43,594 bases of DNA from Candidatus Contendobacter odensis Run_B_J11 (GTDB lineage Bacteria > Pseudomonadota > Gammaproteobacteria > Competibacterales > Competibacteraceae). Below are positions 30,750 through 42,766 of this stretch, one piece after another. Position 1 is the first letter of the stretch, and the number at the start of each line of letters is the position of its first letter. The notes below the pieces were generated by a model. That model worked only from the letters and a program-made list of their open reading frames with translations. It searched no databases and was not told the DNA's origin. Made by a program: the position numbers and the translations under genes. The DNA lies in NCBI RefSeq assembly GCF_000531125.1, contig NZ_CBTK010000031.1, positions 1-43,594 on the forward strand. Reading direction: 5' to 3'.

Positions 30750-32174
30750 TTATTTCAAAACCAATGATTCGCTATCCCGCTGTTGGATATAGTCCAGCGC
30801 TCGTTTGATCCGTGCCAGCGTCTTGCACCGGCCCAGTAATTCCAGTGTCGTATCAATCGGCGGTGACACCGCTGTACCGGACACTGCTACCCGCAATGGC
30901 TGCGCCACCTTGCCCAGCGCCAGTCCACTTTGCTCAGCTACCCGACTCACCGCCGCATGGATCGACTCCCCCTGCCATTCCGATACGGCAGCCAGTGCCT
31001 CGTGCAATTGTTGCAGCGGCGCTTCGGCAGCGACGGTCAGATTCTTGCTGGCCGCCTTTTCCTCGTAAGCCTCGAATTCGCAGTACAGGAAAGCGCTGTT
31101 CTCGGCCATCTCCTTGAGCGTCTTGGCTCGTTCCCGGAACGCTTTGACCACTTCGGTCAATTCCGGGCCTTCGCTGGGATCGATGCCCAACTGGCCGATG
31201 TGCCAGCTCAGATGCCGGGCCACATGCGCCGGATCGCTGGTCTTAAAATAGTGTTGATTCAACCACAGCAGTTTGTCGGGATTGAAGGCCGACGGTGCCT
31301 TATTGACCGCCGTCAGATCGAATAACTGGATCAACTCCTCCAGACTGAAGATTTCCTGATCACCGTGCGACCAGCCCAGCCGTACCAGATAATTCAGCAC
31401 CGCCTCCGGCAGAAAACCGTCATCGCGGTACTGCATCACGCTGACTGCGCCGTGCCGTTTGGAGAGCCGCTTGCCGTCCGCGCCCAGGATCATCGGCACA
31501 TGGGCAAACTGCGGCGGGGTCGCGCCCAATGCCTGGAAGATATTGATCTGGCGCGGGGTATTATTAATGTGGTCATCACCGCGAATGACATGAGTGATGC
31601 CCATATCCAGATCATCCACTACCACGCAGAAGTTATAAGTGGGGCTGCCGTCGGCACGGGCGATGATCAGATCATCCAGTTCGCTGTTGCGGATCACAAT
31701 CCGGCCACGAATCAGATCATCCACCACCACCTCGCCCTCCTGCGGATTCTTGAAGCGCACCACCGGCTCGACATCCGGGCGCGGCGGACCCTGATAATCA
31801 CGGTAGCGACCGTCATAGCGCGGCTTGTCCTTGCGCGCCATCTGCTCGGTGCGCAACGCCTCCAATTCTTCCTTGGTGCAATAGCAATAATAGGCTTTGC
31901 CCTCTTGCACCAACTGGCGCAGCACCTCGTTATAGCGATCAAAACGCTGGGTCTGGTAGAACGGGCCTTCGTCGTAATCCAGGCCCAGCCAGTTCATGCC
32001 CTCCAGAATGGCGTTCACCGATTCCGGGGTGGAACGCTCCAGATCGGTGTCTTCGATCCGCAGCACGAAGGGGCCACCGTGCCGCCGGGCGTACAGCCAG
32101 GAAAATAGCGCGGTGCGAGCACCGCCAATGTGCAGATAACCGGTGGGGCTGGGGGCAAAGCGGGTCTTGGCCAT
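30750..32174 (-). CDS. gltX: Glutamyl-tRNA synthetase
   Basis: This 474-residue class Ic synthetase attaches glutamate to tRNA-Glu. The HIGH motif is LHIGG (14-18) within [19 protein letters not shown]. The KMSKS-type motif is KRLSKRHG in [15 protein letters not shown], and the second conserved block [11 protein letters not shown] is present. The cysteine-containing [13 protein letters not shown] resembles the zinc-binding region. ATG 32174 precedes [12 protein letters not shown]; earlier in-frame starts run back into glmU. It follows glmU by 40 bp. Confidence 0.96.
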   Translation of the reverse strand: MAKTRFAPSPTGYLHIGGARTALFSWLYARRHGGPFVLRIEDTDLERSTPESVNAILEGMNWLGLDYDEGPFYQTQRFDRYNEVLRQLVQEGKAYYCYCTKEELEALRTEQMARKDKPRYDGRYRDYQGPPRPDVEPVVRFKNPQEGEVVVDDLIRGRIVIRNSELDDLIIARADGSPTYNFCVVVDDLDMGITHVIRGDDHINNTPRQINIFQALGATPPQFAHVPMILGADGKRLSKRHGAVSVMQYRDDGFLPEAVLNYLVRLGWSHGDQEIFSLEELIQLFDLTAVNKAPSAFNPDKLLWLNQHYFKTSDPAHVARHLSWHIGQLGIDPSEGPELTEVVKAFRERAKTLKEMAENSAFLYCEFEAYEEKAASKNLTVAAEAPLQQLHEALAAVSEWQGESIHAAVSRVAEQSGLALGKVAQPLRVAVSGTAVSPPIDTTLELLGRCKTLARIKRALDYIQQRDSESLVLK

Positions 32175-32214
32175 GTGAACTCGTTCAGGGTGCGATAGAG
32201 GGAAGGGCGCGATG

Positions 32215-33591
32215 TTAGTCTTTTTTTGGCTTGATAGGCCGCTGCCAATTGAACACATCCTTGCGTGGCGCACGAGTCAGGCACAGGCCGCCGTCTGGCA
32301 CGTCGCGGCTGACCGATGAACCGGCGCCCACGGTAGCACCTTTGCCGATTCGCACTGGAGCCACCAGCGAGCTGTTGGAGCCGATAAATGCGCCGTCGTC
32401 AATCACGGTCAGGTGCTTGTTGACGCCATCGTAGTTGCAGGTGATGGTGCCAGCACCGACGTTGACGCCGGCCCCGATCTCGGCATCGCCAATGTAGGTC
32501 AAATGATTGACCTTGGAACCCGGCCCAATGCTCGTCTTCTTGATTTCGACGAAGTTACCAATATGGACGCCCGCCGCCAGTTGAGCGCCTGGCCGCAACC
32601 GGGCATAGGGGCCAATCTGCGCGCCAACCCCGACTTCCGCGTTTTCGATCCGCGAGTGCGAGAAAATTTCGACATCATCGCCAATGACGGCATCGCGCAG
32701 TACGCAGAAGGGGCCGATCCGCACCCGGTCGCCCAATCGCACCACGCCCTCAAAGACCACGTTGACATCGATCACCACATCCTTGCCGGTTGTCACCGCG
32801 CCGCGCACCTCTAACCGTGCGGGATCGAGCAAGGTTGCCCCGTTGCGCATCAACTGCTCGGCTTGCCGCAATTGATAAAAACGCTCCAGTTCCGCCAGTT
32901 GCAAACGGTCGTTGACGCCCCGCACTTCCTCCGGTTGCGTCACCGTGAACGCCTCAACTGGAACGCTGTCACGTACCGCCAGCGCTACGATGTCGGTCAA
33001 GTAATATTCACCCTGGGCATTATCGTTCCTGAGTTCAGCGACCCAGCCGCGTAGCCTCGCGGTTGTCGTCGCCAGAATCCCGGTATTAACCTCGCATAGT
33101 TGCCGCTCCGCCGCTGTGGCGTCCTTCTCCTCAACGATGCGGCAGACCCGATCCTGCCCATCGCGAACGATGCGACCATAACCGGACGGGTTGGCCAGTT
33201 GGACCGTGAGCAGCGCCAGCTTGCCTTGGGAGGCAGTATCTACCAATGGTTGCAGGGTCTCGACGCGAGTGAGCGGCACATCGCCGTAGAGTACCAGCAC
33301 CACGCCGGTATCATCGATCAACGGTAATGCTTGCGCCACCGCATGTCCGGTACCCAGTTGTTCGGCCTGCTCGACCCAGAGCACGCCTTCCTCACCGGAA
33401 AAGGCCGTTTTAACCACCTCGCCACCGTGACCATACACCACCAGCCGGGTGGCTGCTTCGAGGCCGCTGGCCGTCGTCAGCACATGCGCCAGCAGGGGTT
33501 TGCCGCCCACCGGATGTAAGACCTTGGGTAGATCCGAAACCATCCGTTTGCCCTTGCCAGCGGCAAGAATCATGACCGAGAGTTGTTGCAT
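32215..33591 (-). CDS. glmU: Bifunctional UDP-GlcNAc pyrophosphorylase / GlcN-1-P acetyltransferase
   Basis: This 458-residue enzyme makes UDP-N-acetylglucosamine for peptidoglycan and LPS. The N-terminal uridyltransferase has LAAGKGKRM-x-S-D-L-P-K-V-L, the QLGTGHA block and YGDVPL. From about residue 250 a left-handed beta-helix of hexapeptide repeats forms the acetyltransferase, with [21 protein letters not shown] and [15 protein letters not shown] ten bases upstream supports ATG 33591. The 203-bp gap to pgk contains the pgk terminator and no clear gene. Confidence 0.96.
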   Translation of the reverse strand: MQQLSVMILAAGKGKRMVSDLPKVLHPVGGKPLLAHVLTTASGLEAATRLVVYGHGGEVVKTAFSGEEGVLWVEQAEQLGTGHAVAQALPLIDDTGVVLVLYGDVPLTRVETLQPLVDTASQGKLALLTVQLANPSGYGRIVRDGQDRVCRIVEEKDATAAERQLCEVNTGILATTTARLRGWVAELRNDNAQGEYYLTDIVALAVRDSVPVEAFTVTQPEEVRGVNDRLQLAELERFYQLRQAEQLMRNGATLLDPARLEVRGAVTTGKDVVIDVNVVFEGVVRLGDRVRIGPFCVLRDAVIGDDVEIFSHSRIENAEVGVGAQIGPYARLRPGAQLAAGVHIGNFVEIKKTSIGPGSKVNHLTYIGDAEIGAGVNVGAGTITCNYDGVNKHLTVIDDGAFIGSNSSLVAPVRIGKGATVGAGSSVSRDVPDGGLCLTRAPRKDVFNWQRPIKPKKD

Positions 33592-33740
33592 ACCGGGTAA
33601 ACCTCCGATGGAATTATTCCACCCTATTGTACCGACGTTGCCGACGGGATAATCAGCGATGTATTCGTGGGAGGTGCCGTATCCCACTGCAGCTACGAGG
33701 ATGTATTGGATGAGTTGCTGCGCGCTAAAGGTTCACTAAT

Positions 33741-33768
33741 AAAAGCGGGCGACCCAAGGGTCGCCCGT
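33741..33768 (-). terminator. Terminator downstream of pgk
   Basis: A ten-base-pair stem, CGGGCGACCC with GGGTCGCCCG (loop AA), is followed on the minus strand by CTTTTATTAG. It ends the tkt-gap-pgk transcripts. Confidence 0.8.
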
Positions 33769-33794
33769 CTAATCTTTACCGCAGCTTACAGTGG

Positions 33795-34979
33795 TTAACC
33801 GTTCGCCCGCGACTCCAGAATTTCAACGGCGGGCAGCACCTTGCCCTCAAGGAACTCCAGGAAGGCGCCGCCGGCGGTGGAGATGTAGGACACCTTATCG
33901 TAGATGTCGTACTTCTGAATGGCGGCGATGGTGTCGCCGCCGCCCGCCAGGGTGAACGCCTTGGTATTCGCAATCGCCATGGCGACCGTCTTGGTACCTT
34001 CACCGAACTGATCAAACTCGAACACACCGACCGGGCCGTTCCACACCACCGTACCGGCTTTCATAATGATGTCGGCGATCTCTTGGGCGCTTTTCGGACC
34101 GATGTCGAAGATCATGTCGTCATCGCTCACCGCGCCAGCGTCTTTCAGCACCGCCGGTTCGGCGGCATCGAATTTCTTGCCGCAGACGACATCAACTGCA
34201 ATCGGAATGGTCGCGCCGCGTGCAGTCATCTTCGCGATCAGCGCCTGGGCGGTGGGCACCAGATCATTTTCGCACAGCGACTTGCCGACGTTCTTACCTG
34301 TCGCTTTGAGAAAGGTGTTGGCGATACCGCCGCCGACCACCATCTGGTCCACCTTATCCGACAGACTTTCGAGGACGGTCAACTTGGTTGAGACCTTGGA
34401 TCCGCCGACGATGGCAACCATGGGACGGGCCGGCGTGGCCAGAGCCTTGGTCAGGGCGTCGAGCTCTTCGGTCAGCAGAATGCCGGCGCAGGCCACCGGC
34501 GCGTATTTAGCGACGCCATGAGTTGAAGCTTCAGCGCGATGGGCGGTGCCGAAAGCGTCCATGACGAAGATGTCGCACAGAGCGGCGTATTTCTTCGCAG
34601 TCGCCTCGACATTTTTCTTTTCACCCTTATTGATGCGGCAGTTTTCGAGCAGCACCACCTCGCCTTCGGCCACACCAAAGCCACCATCAACCCAATCGCG
34701 AATCACGCGCACCGGCTGGCCGAGCTTGACCGACATCACGTCGGCCACCGGCTGGAGCGAGTTTTCCTCGGAGAATTCGCCTTCAGTAGGGCGGCCCAGA
34801 TGGGAAGTGACCATCACCTTGGCACCGGCCTTCATCGCATACTCGATAGTAGGCATTGAAGCGGTAATGCGGGCGTCGGAAGTGACCTTGCCATCCTTAA
34901 CCGGAACATTAAGGTCAGCGCGAATGAAGACGCGCTTGCCTTTGAGATCGAGATCGACCATGCGTTTGACAGCAGCCAT
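33795..34979 (-). CDS. pgk: Phosphoglycerate kinase
   Basis: This glycolytic/Calvin-Benson enzyme of 394 residues interconverts 1,3-bisphosphoglycerate and 3-phosphoglycerate with ATP. The substrate-binding N-domain shows [19 protein letters not shown] and [14 protein letters not shown]. The nucleotide domain has [28 protein letters not shown] and [16 protein letters not shown] precedes the ATG. It lies 111 bp downstream of gap on the same strand; the gap contains an imperfect hairpin (35043-35073) that could tune expression between the two genes. Confidence 0.97.
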   Translation of the reverse strand: MAAVKRMVDLDLKGKRVFIRADLNVPVKDGKVTSDARITASMPTIEYAMKAGAKVMVTSHLGRPTEGEFSEENSLQPVADVMSVKLGQPVRVIRDWVDGGFGVAEGEVVLLENCRINKGEKKNVEATAKKYAALCDIFVMDAFGTAHRAEASTHGVAKYAPVACAGILLTEELDALTKALATPARPMVAIVGGSKVSTKLTVLESLSDKVDQMVVGGGIANTFLKATGKNVGKSLCENDLVPTAQALIAKMTARGATIPIAVDVVCGKKFDAAEPAVLKDAGAVSDDDMIFDIGPKSAQEIADIIMKAGTVVWNGPVGVFEFDQFGEGTKTVAMAIANTKAFTLAGGGDTIAAIQKYDIYDKVSYISTAGGAFLEFLEGKVLPAVEILESRANG

Positions 34980-35042
34980 ACAGTTCTCCCTTGAAATCGC
35001 GATGAATGGGGTGGTTGGAATTCCGGCTGAAAATAGCCACTA

Positions 35043-35073
35043 AACCGCTACCGGCTCAATGCTGGCAGCGGTT
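35043..35073 (-). other. Hairpin between gap and pgk
   Basis: AACCGCT and AGCGGTT, extended by CCGGC/GCTGG with one A-C mismatch and one G-U pair, form a 12-13-bp stem with loop TCAAT. It lies just after the gap stop codon. There is no strong T-run, so it is more likely a pause, RNA-stabilising or partial-termination element than a full terminator. Confidence 0.45.
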
Positions 35074-35090
35074 GGATGGCGGATCTCGCC

Positions 35091-36092
<1,002 letters not shown>

Positions 36093-36228
36093 TCATCTCC
36101 AACTGGTGTAGTGTCACTGAAAGAAAGACGGATGCGGGCACCCGCCCATTAAAATCTAGCGGCTTACCGCCGAACCCCAAAACCGTTAAGTCCAACGATC
36201 AGCATAGAACATTCAAAGCTTAGAACAC

Positions 36229-38313
36229 TTAGAGCAGCGCTGCTACGGTGGCGGCCACCCGTTCAGCGGTGAAGCCGAAATGCTGGAAAATGATCTCTGG
36301 CGGGCCGCACTCGCCAAAGCAGTCGATCCCGATCACCATACCCTGCGGACCGGCATATTTATACCAAGGCGCGGTTACCCCGGCCTCCACTACCACTCGC
36401 CGGGTCACTGCCGCCGGCAGTACCGACTCGCGCCAGGCAGCGTCCTGGGCGTCGAACACATCCACCGAGGGCATGGACACGACCCGAATCCGCCGACCCT
36501 GGCTGTTCAGTTGCCGGGCCGCCGCTACCGCCAGTTGCACCTCGGAACCGGTGGCAATAATGATCGCTTCCGGCTCGTTCCCCCCATCCAGCAACACATA
36601 GCCGCCTCGGGCAATGGCTCGCACCTGTTCAGGAGTACGATCCTGATGTGGCAGTGGTTGGCGGGTGAAAATCAGGGCGGTCGGACCGTTGGTCCGCTCC
36701 AGCGCCACTTTCCAGGCCACAGCGGTTTCCGCCGTATCACAGGTGCGCCAGACCGACAAGTCGGGAATCAGCCGCAGGCTGGCGACATGTTCGACCGGCT
36801 GGTGGGTTGGGCCATCGCCACCCACCCCGATGGAGTCATGGGTGAGAACAAACATGCAACGCAGTTTAATCAGCGCCGCCATGCGAATGGCGTTGCGGCC
36901 ATAGTCAGCGAACATCAGGAAGGTGCCGCCGAAGGGAACGTAACCGCCGTGCAGCGCCAGCCCGTTCATAATGGCGTACATTGAAAATTCGCGGGCGCCG
37001 TAGAAAATCAGGTTGCCGTCGGGATGCTCGAAGTCAACCGGCCGACAGCCGCTCCACGGAATGCCGGTGGATTCGGTGAGATCCGCCGAGCCCCCGACCA
37101 GGCTGGGGAAGTGGGGGCCATACGCTTGCAGCGCACGTTGCGATGCAACGCGGGTCGCAATATCCTCGCGCCGCTCCTGAGTCGCGTGAATGAAGCTCCA
37201 GGCCAGGTTTTCCCAGTCGGGGGGAAAGCCGCAAGCCAGCCGCCGCTCGAATTCTGCTGCCGGTTCCGGGTACTCCGCCCGATAGCGGGTGAATAAATCG
37301 CTCCACTCCTCTTCCCAGTCAGCACCCTTGGCGCGGGCATCAAAGGCGCGATAAATCTCTGGCGGAATCACGAACGGTTCATGGCGCCAGCCGATGGCCT
37401 CGCGGGTGGCTGCGACTTCAGCGGCTCCAAGCGGGGCGCCATGCGATTTCTCGCTGCCACCCTTGCCGGGCGAACCCCAGGCGATAGTCGTCTTACAGCA
37501 GATCAGGGTTGGGCGGTCGGTAAAAGCTCGTGCTTGGGCGATGGCTTGGTGGATCGCTGCTGCGTCGTGGCCGTCCACGCCGGGAATGACGTGCCAGCCG
37601 CTGGCCTCGAAGCGTTGGGCCACGTTGTCGCTGAACCAGCCCCGCACCGGTCCATCGATGGAAATGCCATTGTCATCATACAGGCAGATCAACTTGCCCA
37701 GTCCCCAGGTGCCAGCCAGGGAACAGGCTTCGTAGGAAACGCCTTCCATCAGGCAACCATCACCGAGAATGACGTAGGTGTAATGATCGACGATAGGAAA
37801 ACCGGGACGGTTGAACCGGGTCGCCAGCGCACGCTCGGCGAGCGCCATACCGACGCCGTTCGCCAGCCCTTGGCCTAGCGGGCCGGTACTGGTTTCTACT
37901 CCTGGAGTACGTCCATATTCGGGATGCCCCGGAGTTCTGGAACCCAACCGCCGGAAGTTGCGCAGATCTTCAATGCTCAGATCGTAGCCGCTCAAGTGCA
38001 GCAACGAGTACTGCAACATCGAACCGTGACCGTTGGATAAAATTACGCGGTCGCGGTTGAACCATTTGGGATTAGCGGGATTGTGGCGCAGAAAGTCATT
38101 CCACAGGACTTCGCCAAAGTCCGCCATGCCCATCGGCGCGCCAGGATGGCCGGATTCCGCCCGTTGTACGGCGTCCATGCTGAGGGCGCGGATGGCATTC
38201 GCCAGTTCCCGGCGCGAGAGGGTTAGGGATTCCCGGCTGGTGGGGTCGGAAACGACCGCTTGATCGAGGGTTTCGTCCACCCGACGGGCGGCCAGTTCGC
38301 TACGCGAGGGCAT
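36229..38313 (-). CDS. tkt: Transketolase
   Basis: A 694-residue thiamine-diphosphate enzyme moving two-carbon units between sugar phosphates. ThDP/Mg residues lie in [14 protein letters not shown] with the downstream Asn in [10 protein letters not shown]. Substrate residues lie in [25 protein letters not shown] and the His of [19 protein letters not shown]. The N-terminus is about 30 residues longer than typical ([20 protein letters not shown]), but AGGAGAG (complement of 38321-38327) a few bases upstream supports ATG 38313. It heads the tkt-gap-pgk cluster and is preceded by a long untranslated leader. Confidence 0.95.
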   Translation of the reverse strand: MPSRSELAARRVDETLDQAVVSDPTSRESLTLSRRELANAIRALSMDAVQRAESGHPGAPMGMADFGEVLWNDFLRHNPANPKWFNRDRVILSNGHGSMLQYSLLHLSGYDLSIEDLRNFRRLGSRTPGHPEYGRTPGVETSTGPLGQGLANGVGMALAERALATRFNRPGFPIVDHYTYVILGDGCLMEGVSYEACSLAGTWGLGKLICLYDDNGISIDGPVRGWFSDNVAQRFEASGWHVIPGVDGHDAAAIHQAIAQARAFTDRPTLICCKTTIAWGSPGKGGSEKSHGAPLGAAEVAATREAIGWRHEPFVIPPEIYRAFDARAKGADWEEEWSDLFTRYRAEYPEPAAEFERRLACGFPPDWENLAWSFIHATQERREDIATRVASQRALQAYGPHFPSLVGGSADLTESTGIPWSGCRPVDFEHPDGNLIFYGAREFSMYAIMNGLALHGGYVPFGGTFLMFADYGRNAIRMAALIKLRCMFVLTHDSIGVGGDGPTHQPVEHVASLRLIPDLSVWRTCDTAETAVAWKVALERTNGPTALIFTRQPLPHQDRTPEQVRAIARGGYVLLDGGNEPEAIIIATGSEVQLAVAAARQLNSQGRRIRVVSMPSVDVFDAQDAAWRESVLPAAVTRRVVVEAGVTAPWYKYAGPQGMVIGIDCFGECGPPEIIFQHFGFTAERVAATVAALL

Positions 38314-38498
38314 TCAGTTTCTCTCCTACAGTACAAAAACGGGGAAATACCGGGAAAAGCGCACCTCAATGGTGAGGCGCGCCGCGCCCTGGCTGCGCAC
38401 GTCGCTCTTGCTGGGACGTTTTACCGGAAAGATCACAAGGGATATCCAGTCGCGCCAAAAGCCCCTTTGGGGATCGGCTTGGCCGAAAAATGGCGGCG
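38314..38498 (-). promoter_or_regulatory. Long 5' leader of tkt with hairpins
   Basis: About 180 bases separate the predicted start point from ATG 38313. On the minus strand they include a CCCC-AAA-GGGG hairpin near 38463 and a stem formed by GCGC-x-CCTCA and TGAGG-x-GCGC near 38360-38385, close to the ribosome-binding site. The size and structure are consistent with a regulatory leader; no known riboswitch consensus is recognised. Confidence 0.35.
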
Positions 38499-38527
38499 AT
38501 TATAGGAAAAATAGCGGTAAGCGCCAA
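38499..38527 (-). promoter_or_regulatory. Predicted tkt promoter
   Basis: On the minus strand TTGGCG (38527-38522), a 17-bp spacer and the perfect -10 TATAAT (38504-38499) form a sigma-70-like promoter. It lies just before the antiporter gene's stop codon region and would give a leader of about 180 bases. Confidence 0.5.
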
Positions 38528-38546
38528 TTTATATCTTTGGCGTTAT

Positions 38547-39722
38547 TCAATCCCGGCGCAGGCTATCAGAAATAGCGACCGGGGTTGGATAGGTGAGCAC
38601 CAGGTAGTAGGTCGAGGCGATGAACGTCAGCAGGGTGGTCGCCTGTATGAGGTAAGACGCCTCTCGACCGATCAACTGGCTCTGTTCGGCAAACACCGCA
38701 ATCAGCAGAGCGAACTCGCTGACTTGTCCCAGCCGCACCCCGACTTCCATGGCAATGCGCGGTCGCTCTCCGGTCCATTGCAGGAAACCACGAAATACCC
38801 ACGGCTTGACCACCATCAGCAGGGAACCGAGCAGCAGGGTGGGCAGAAACACCGCGCCCAGCATCCCCAGATCGAAGCCGGCCCCCAGTGAAAAGAAAAA
38901 CAGCACCAGGAAAAAATCGCGTAACGGTTTGAGGCTATCGGCGATATACAGCGAGATCGGACTGGTCGCCAGCGCTACTCCACCGATGAACGCGCCGATG
39001 GCGTAGGACAGGCCGAGCAGCGCTGCCACCTGCGAAATGCACAGACACCAGCCGATAGCAATCAGAAAGATGTACTCGCGAATTTTATCGAACCGGCGGA
39101 TCAGTGGGATCAGTACATAGCGCGAACTCAGATAGGCAAAACCCAGCAGCAGCGGCAGGGTGATGATCACCAGACCCAATCCCTGTAGCGAGGATCCCCG
39201 TCCGCTCAGTCCCTCCAGCAACAGCAGCACCGCGATGGCCAGCATGTCCTGCAACAACAGGATACTAATGATGATCTCGCCAGTGTGCTGGTGATGCAGA
39301 GTGCGGGTTGGCAGCAGCTTCAACCCGATGATCGTGCTGGAAAAGGTCATCGCCGCGCCGACCAGCAGGCACTCGCTGAAAGTGTAGCCAAACAGCCATG
39401 CGACCCCTCCGCCCAGCCCCGCGAACACCAGCGAAGTGCCGAAGGTAATAAGGGTCGCCTTGCGCAGCATCTGCAACAGCCGCTGCGGCGACAAATCCAG
39501 CCCCAATAGAAACAGCAGGAACATGATGCCAATTTGGGCCATCTGCTCGATGGCCGAGGCATTATCAATCCACTTGAAGCCGTAGGGGCCGATGAAAATA
39601 CCCAGCGCGATATAGGCAATCGGGAGCGCCTGGCGGGCGTACAGCGCCAGCGTGGCGAATACCGCTGCGCCGCTAAAGATCAGAAACAGGGAAAAGACGA
39701 GAGTGTTTTGGGCGTCGTGCAT
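38547..39722 (-). CDS. CPA2-family cation:proton antiporter (Kef/NapA-like membrane domain)
   Basis: This 391-residue protein is almost entirely membrane-spanning, with about a dozen helices. Family segments are YIALGIFIGPYGFKWI, FLLFLLGLDLSP, AAMTFSSTIIGLKLL, ILLLQDMLAIAVLLLLEGL and LSYAIGAFIGGVALA. It exchanges K+ or Na+ for H+ across the inner membrane. Unlike KefB/KefC it has no C-terminal TrkA-N (RCK) domain, so it is not the glutathione-gated type. ATG 39722 removes a 30-residue non-conserved extension that starts at 39812. Confidence 0.85.
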   Translation of the reverse strand: MHDAQNTLVFSLFLIFSGAAVFATLALYARQALPIAYIALGIFIGPYGFKWIDNASAIEQMAQIGIMFLLFLLGLDLSPQRLLQMLRKATLITFGTSLVFAGLGGGVAWLFGYTFSECLLVGAAMTFSSTIIGLKLLPTRTLHHQHTGEIIISILLLQDMLAIAVLLLLEGLSGRGSSLQGLGLVIITLPLLLGFAYLSSRYVLIPLIRRFDKIREYIFLIAIGWCLCISQVAALLGLSYAIGAFIGGVALATSPISLYIADSLKPLRDFFLVLFFFSLGAGFDLGMLGAVFLPTLLLGSLLMVVKPWVFRGFLQWTGERPRIAMEVGVRLGQVSEFALLIAVFAEQSQLIGREASYLIQATTLLTFIASTYYLVLTYPTPVAISDSLRRD

Positions 39723-39920
39723 CGTGGATTTATTCCGGGCCGCATCATCACAGCGGCATTTTTCAATATCCGCTGATGATAGGAAAGACACTATATCAGG
39801 ATTCAGCGCCACCCCCCGGCGAGCAAGATTTGGATCGCGCTGGCCCTATTCACCCGATAGTCAGTAACCGTGGCATAATTACCCACTGTTTCAAATCGCT
39901 CATCTCACGAAATAATCACC

Positions 39921-40511
39921 TTGCACACCCATCGTTTTGTGCCTCGCCCTGTCCCGCCGCGTTGGCACTCCTACCCGCGTCTATCCCGGCGCGATTTGCC
40001 CGTAACCCTGACCGACTGGCTGCTGGACAGCGGGTCGCTGACCCGGCGATTGCGCCAACTCTGCCCAAGCCAATTCCGGGTGCGGGTACTCTGGCAGGGT
40101 TGGAACCGCCCCAGCGTCGACGAAGCCCGCGTTCTGGGGTTGCGCCTGGATGCTTGGGTGTGGACCCGCGAGGTGCAATTGCTATGTGATGATCAGCCTT
40201 GGGTCTTCGCTCGAACCCTGATCCCGGCACGGACTTTGCGGGGGCGGGGCTGCCGGTTGACCCGGCTCGGAACCCGACCCTTGGGTGAAGTGTTGTTTAC
40301 CGATCCCGGCGTCCGGCGCGGTCCGGTCGAAATCGCCCGCATTGTGGCCGGCCAGTGCTTGCACCAGCGAGCGCTCGCCGGCTGTACCGAACCGCCAGAC
40401 GCCATCTGGGGGCGCCGCTCGATGTTCTGGATCGCGAAGCGCCCGCTGCTGGTCTGCGAGATTTTCCTACCTGACTTGCCGGTAGCACCTGCCTGTTACC
40501 GACCGGACTGA
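39921..40511 (+). CDS. ubiC: Chorismate lyase
   Basis: This 196-residue enzyme splits chorismate to 4-hydroxybenzoate and pyruvate, the first step of ubiquinone synthesis. Family features are LTDWLLDSGSLTRRL, REVQLLCDDQPWVFARTLIP with the key Arg, GTRPLGEVLF, and WGRRSMFWI...LLVCEIFLP with the active-site Glu near the end. The start is uncommon: TTG 39921 or GTG 39939, since no ATG is available. The stop overlaps the ubiA ATG by one base (TGATG), so the pair is translationally coupled. Confidence 0.88.
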   Translation: MHTHRFVPRPVPPRWHSYPRLSRRDLPVTLTDWLLDSGSLTRRLRQLCPSQFRVRVLWQGWNRPSVDEARVLGLRLDAWVWTREVQLLCDDQPWVFARTLIPARTLRGRGCRLTRLGTRPLGEVLFTDPGVRRGPVEIARIVAGQCLHQRALAGCTEPPDAIWGRRSMFWIAKRPLLVCEIFLPDLPVAPACYRPD

Positions 40512-41401
40512 TGTTCACTATGACTATCAAACACTTTGAAGATCGTCTGCGCGAATACGCGCACTTGATGCGTCTGCATCGCCCGATTGGAATTTACCTG
40601 TTGCTGTGGCCGACCTTGTGGGCGTTGTGGTGGGCGGGGAACGGCCAGCCGCCACGCGGTGTGGCACTGGTTTTCGTACTGGGCGTGGTGCTGATGCGCT
40701 CAGCCGGCTGTGTCATCAACGATATTGCCGACCGTAAGTTTGATCCACAGGTCGCCCGTACTCGCGACCGACCGCTGGCTGCGGGCCGTGTCAGTCTGGG
40801 CGAAGCGGTGGCGCTTACTGCGGCGCTCTGTCTACTGGCATTCGCCTTAGTGTTGACCCAGAACACCCTGACCCTTGAGCTGTCTTTTATCGGTTTGGCG
40901 CTGGCTATCAGCTATCCGTTCATGAAGCGGTTTCACTCATTGCCTCAGGTCAATTTGGGGGCCGCCTTTGGCTGGACGATTCCGATGGCTTACGCCGCAG
41001 TGACTAATGCAGTGCCGCCAATCGCTTGGCTGCTGTTCTTGGGCAATGTGCTGTGGTCGGTGATTTACGATACTCAGTACGCGATGGTGGACCGGGAAGA
41101 CGACCGGAAGATCGGCGTAAAATCCACCGCGATCCTGTTCGGTGAACGGGACAAGCGCATAGTCGGCTATTTGCAACTAACGCTGCTGGGACTGCTGATT
41201 CTGGTCGGGTTGCTCACCGGGCGAGGCTGGATTTATTACCTTGGCCTGGTCGTGGCGGCGTGCTTTGCGCTGTACCAGCAGTACCTGATTCGCGACCGCA
41301 AGCCGGATGAATGCTTCAAAGCGTTTCTCAATAACAACGGCTTCGGCCTGGTCATCTTCTGCGGGTTGCTGCTGGATTATCTACCGGCGGGTTCGCCCTG
41401 A
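40511..41401 (+). CDS. ubiA: 4-hydroxybenzoate polyprenyltransferase
   Basis: This 296-residue inner-membrane prenyltransferase attaches the polyprenyl tail to 4-hydroxybenzoate made by UbiC. Both Asp-rich Mg-diphosphate motifs are present: NDIADRKFD (70-78) and [12 protein letters not shown] (187-198). About eight to nine TM helices are visible and length is normal. A hairpin with T-run follows 10 bp after the stop. Confidence 0.95.
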   Translation: MFTMTIKHFEDRLREYAHLMRLHRPIGIYLLLWPTLWALWWAGNGQPPRGVALVFVLGVVLMRSAGCVINDIADRKFDPQVARTRDRPLAAGRVSLGEAVALTAALCLLAFALVLTQNTLTLELSFIGLALAISYPFMKRFHSLPQVNLGAAFGWTIPMAYAAVTNAVPPIAWLLFLGNVLWSVIYDTQYAMVDREDDRKIGVKSTAILFGERDKRIVGYLQLTLLGLLILVGLLTGRGWIYYLGLVVAACFALYQQYLIRDRKPDECFKAFLNNNGFGLVIFCGLLLDYLPAGSP

Positions 41402-41409
41402 ATGTTTGC

Positions 41410-41445
41410 ACTCCCTTGTTCTGCCAGCAGGCGAGGGAGTTTTTG
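41410..41445 (+). terminator. Terminator after ubiCA
   Basis: ACTCCCT (41410-41416) pairs with AGGGAGT (41434-41440), followed by TTTT. An inner CTGC/GCAG can extend the structure. It separates ubiCA from the monooxygenase-fold gene, whose own GGAGG follows at 41451-41455. Confidence 0.7.
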
Positions 41446-41462
41446 TCAAGGGAGGAAAACCG

Positions 41463-41786
41463 ATGCTGATTGTCCATGTTTTCGTTCACGTCAAACCTGA
41501 TTGCGTCGAGGTCTTTAAGAGCGCTTCGCTGGATAATGCGCGTCACAGCATCCAGGAACCGGGTATCGCCCGTTTTGACGTAATCCAGCAGGCCGATGAT
41601 CCCACCCGCTTTGTGCTGGTTGAGGTCTACCGTGCGGTCGAGGATGCCGCTCGTCACAAGGAAACGGCGCACTATGCGGAATGGCGCGATGCCGTAGCCG
41701 ACCTGATGGCGGAACCGCGCAGTAGCGTGAAATATGCCAATCTGTTTCCGACCGATCCGGGCTGGGATTATCCGCCAGAGATTTGA
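41463..41786 (+). CDS. Antibiotic-biosynthesis-monooxygenase (ABM) fold protein
   Basis: This 107-residue single-domain protein has a dimeric alpha/beta barrel fold: [19 protein letters not shown], then [28 protein letters not shown] and [18 protein letters not shown]. It resembles LsrG/YgiN-type ABM proteins, small quinone-related oxygenases or isomerases. The actual substrate is unknown. GGAGG seven bases before ATG fixes the start. It sits 12 bp before the alpha/beta hydrolase gene and probably shares its operon. Confidence 0.82.
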   Translation: MLIVHVFVHVKPDCVEVFKSASLDNARHSIQEPGIARFDVIQQADDPTRFVLVEVYRAVEDAARHKETAHYAEWRDAVADLMAEPRSSVKYANLFPTDPGWDYPPEI

Positions 41787-41798
41787 GATACCACGCCG

Positions 41799-42668
41799 AT
41801 GGTCGAAGAACTGGAACTGCGCACCCCTTATCTGCGGCTGGCGGCGCGAGCCTGGGGGCCGCCGAAGGGCATTCCGGTGCTGGCGCTGCACGGCTGGCTG
41901 GATAACGCCGCCAGTTTCGACGCTTTGGCGCCGCTGTTGCCCGATATACGGCTGGTCGCCCTGGATTTGCCGGGGCACGGGCAATCCGAACAGCGACCGC
42001 CGGGGATGCATTACCACTTCGTGGATTTCATTCCCGATGTGGTCGCCGCCGCCGATGTGCTGGGCTGGGAATACTTTGCTCTGCTCGGTCATTCCCTGGG
42101 CGGCGGCATCGCCAGTTTTGTCGCGGCCATTCTGCCGGAGCGGGTCACTCGAGTGGCGATGATTGAAGGTCTGGGTCCGCCGACCAGCCATCCCGCTGAC
42201 GGTCCGATTCACCTGCGTAAAACCATCGAGCAGATGAACGGGTTGCCGGACAAGCGCCCGCCGGTTTATCCGAGTATGGACGCGGCGATTCAGGCGCGTT
42301 GCGAGGCCAGCGACTTGTCATGGCGGGCTGCGGCAACTTTAGTGAGTCGGGGCGTCCAACCCATTGGCGAGGGCTATGGCTGGCGCACCGATCCGCGTTT
42401 ACGGTTCGCCTCGCCGTTGTATCTGAACGAGCCGCAAATCCTGGCCTACATGGAGCGGATTGCAGCGCCCGCGTTGCTGATTTGCGGCGCGGACGGTTAT
42501 CTGGTGAAACGGGCCTATATGCAGGAACGCTACGCCCGCATTGCCAATCTGAGCGTGAACATTCTGCCCGGCGGGCATCATCCGCATTTGGAAGATCCCG
42601 AACCGTGCGCTCGGTTGCTGGCGCCCTTCTTCGCCGCCGAATCCGCGTCAAATAGCCAAGAGCTATGA
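41799..42668 (+). CDS. Alpha/beta hydrolase
   Basis: This 289-residue hydrolase has an oxyanion-type HGWLDN (31-36), the nucleophile elbow GHSLGG with S99, a late acid in LLICGADGYLV and the catalytic His in PGGHHPHLEDP. It belongs to the broad group containing epoxide hydrolases, C-C bond hydrolases and esterases; substrate cannot be inferred. It is likely co-transcribed with the ABM-fold gene. Confidence 0.85.
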   Translation: MVEELELRTPYLRLAARAWGPPKGIPVLALHGWLDNAASFDALAPLLPDIRLVALDLPGHGQSEQRPPGMHYHFVDFIPDVVAAADVLGWEYFALLGHSLGGGIASFVAAILPERVTRVAMIEGLGPPTSHPADGPIHLRKTIEQMNGLPDKRPPVYPSMDAAIQARCEASDLSWRAAATLVSRGVQPIGEGYGWRTDPRLRFASPLYLNEPQILAYMERIAAPALLICGADGYLVKRAYMQERYARIANLSVNILPGGHHPHLEDPEPCARLLAPFFAAESASNSQEL

Positions 42669-42766
42669 ATTGGTTTTCAATAATCAATTGGCGCTATTAA
42701 AAATTCACCGCTAATCTTGAGGCCATCTCATTCATTCACTCCACTCAAACCTGCGGGAGAACGCCC

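Noticed and set aside
33667-33798. Small plus-strand frame between glmU and pgk
   Set aside because: It runs through the pgk terminator palindrome and ends at the pgk stop; no family resemblance.
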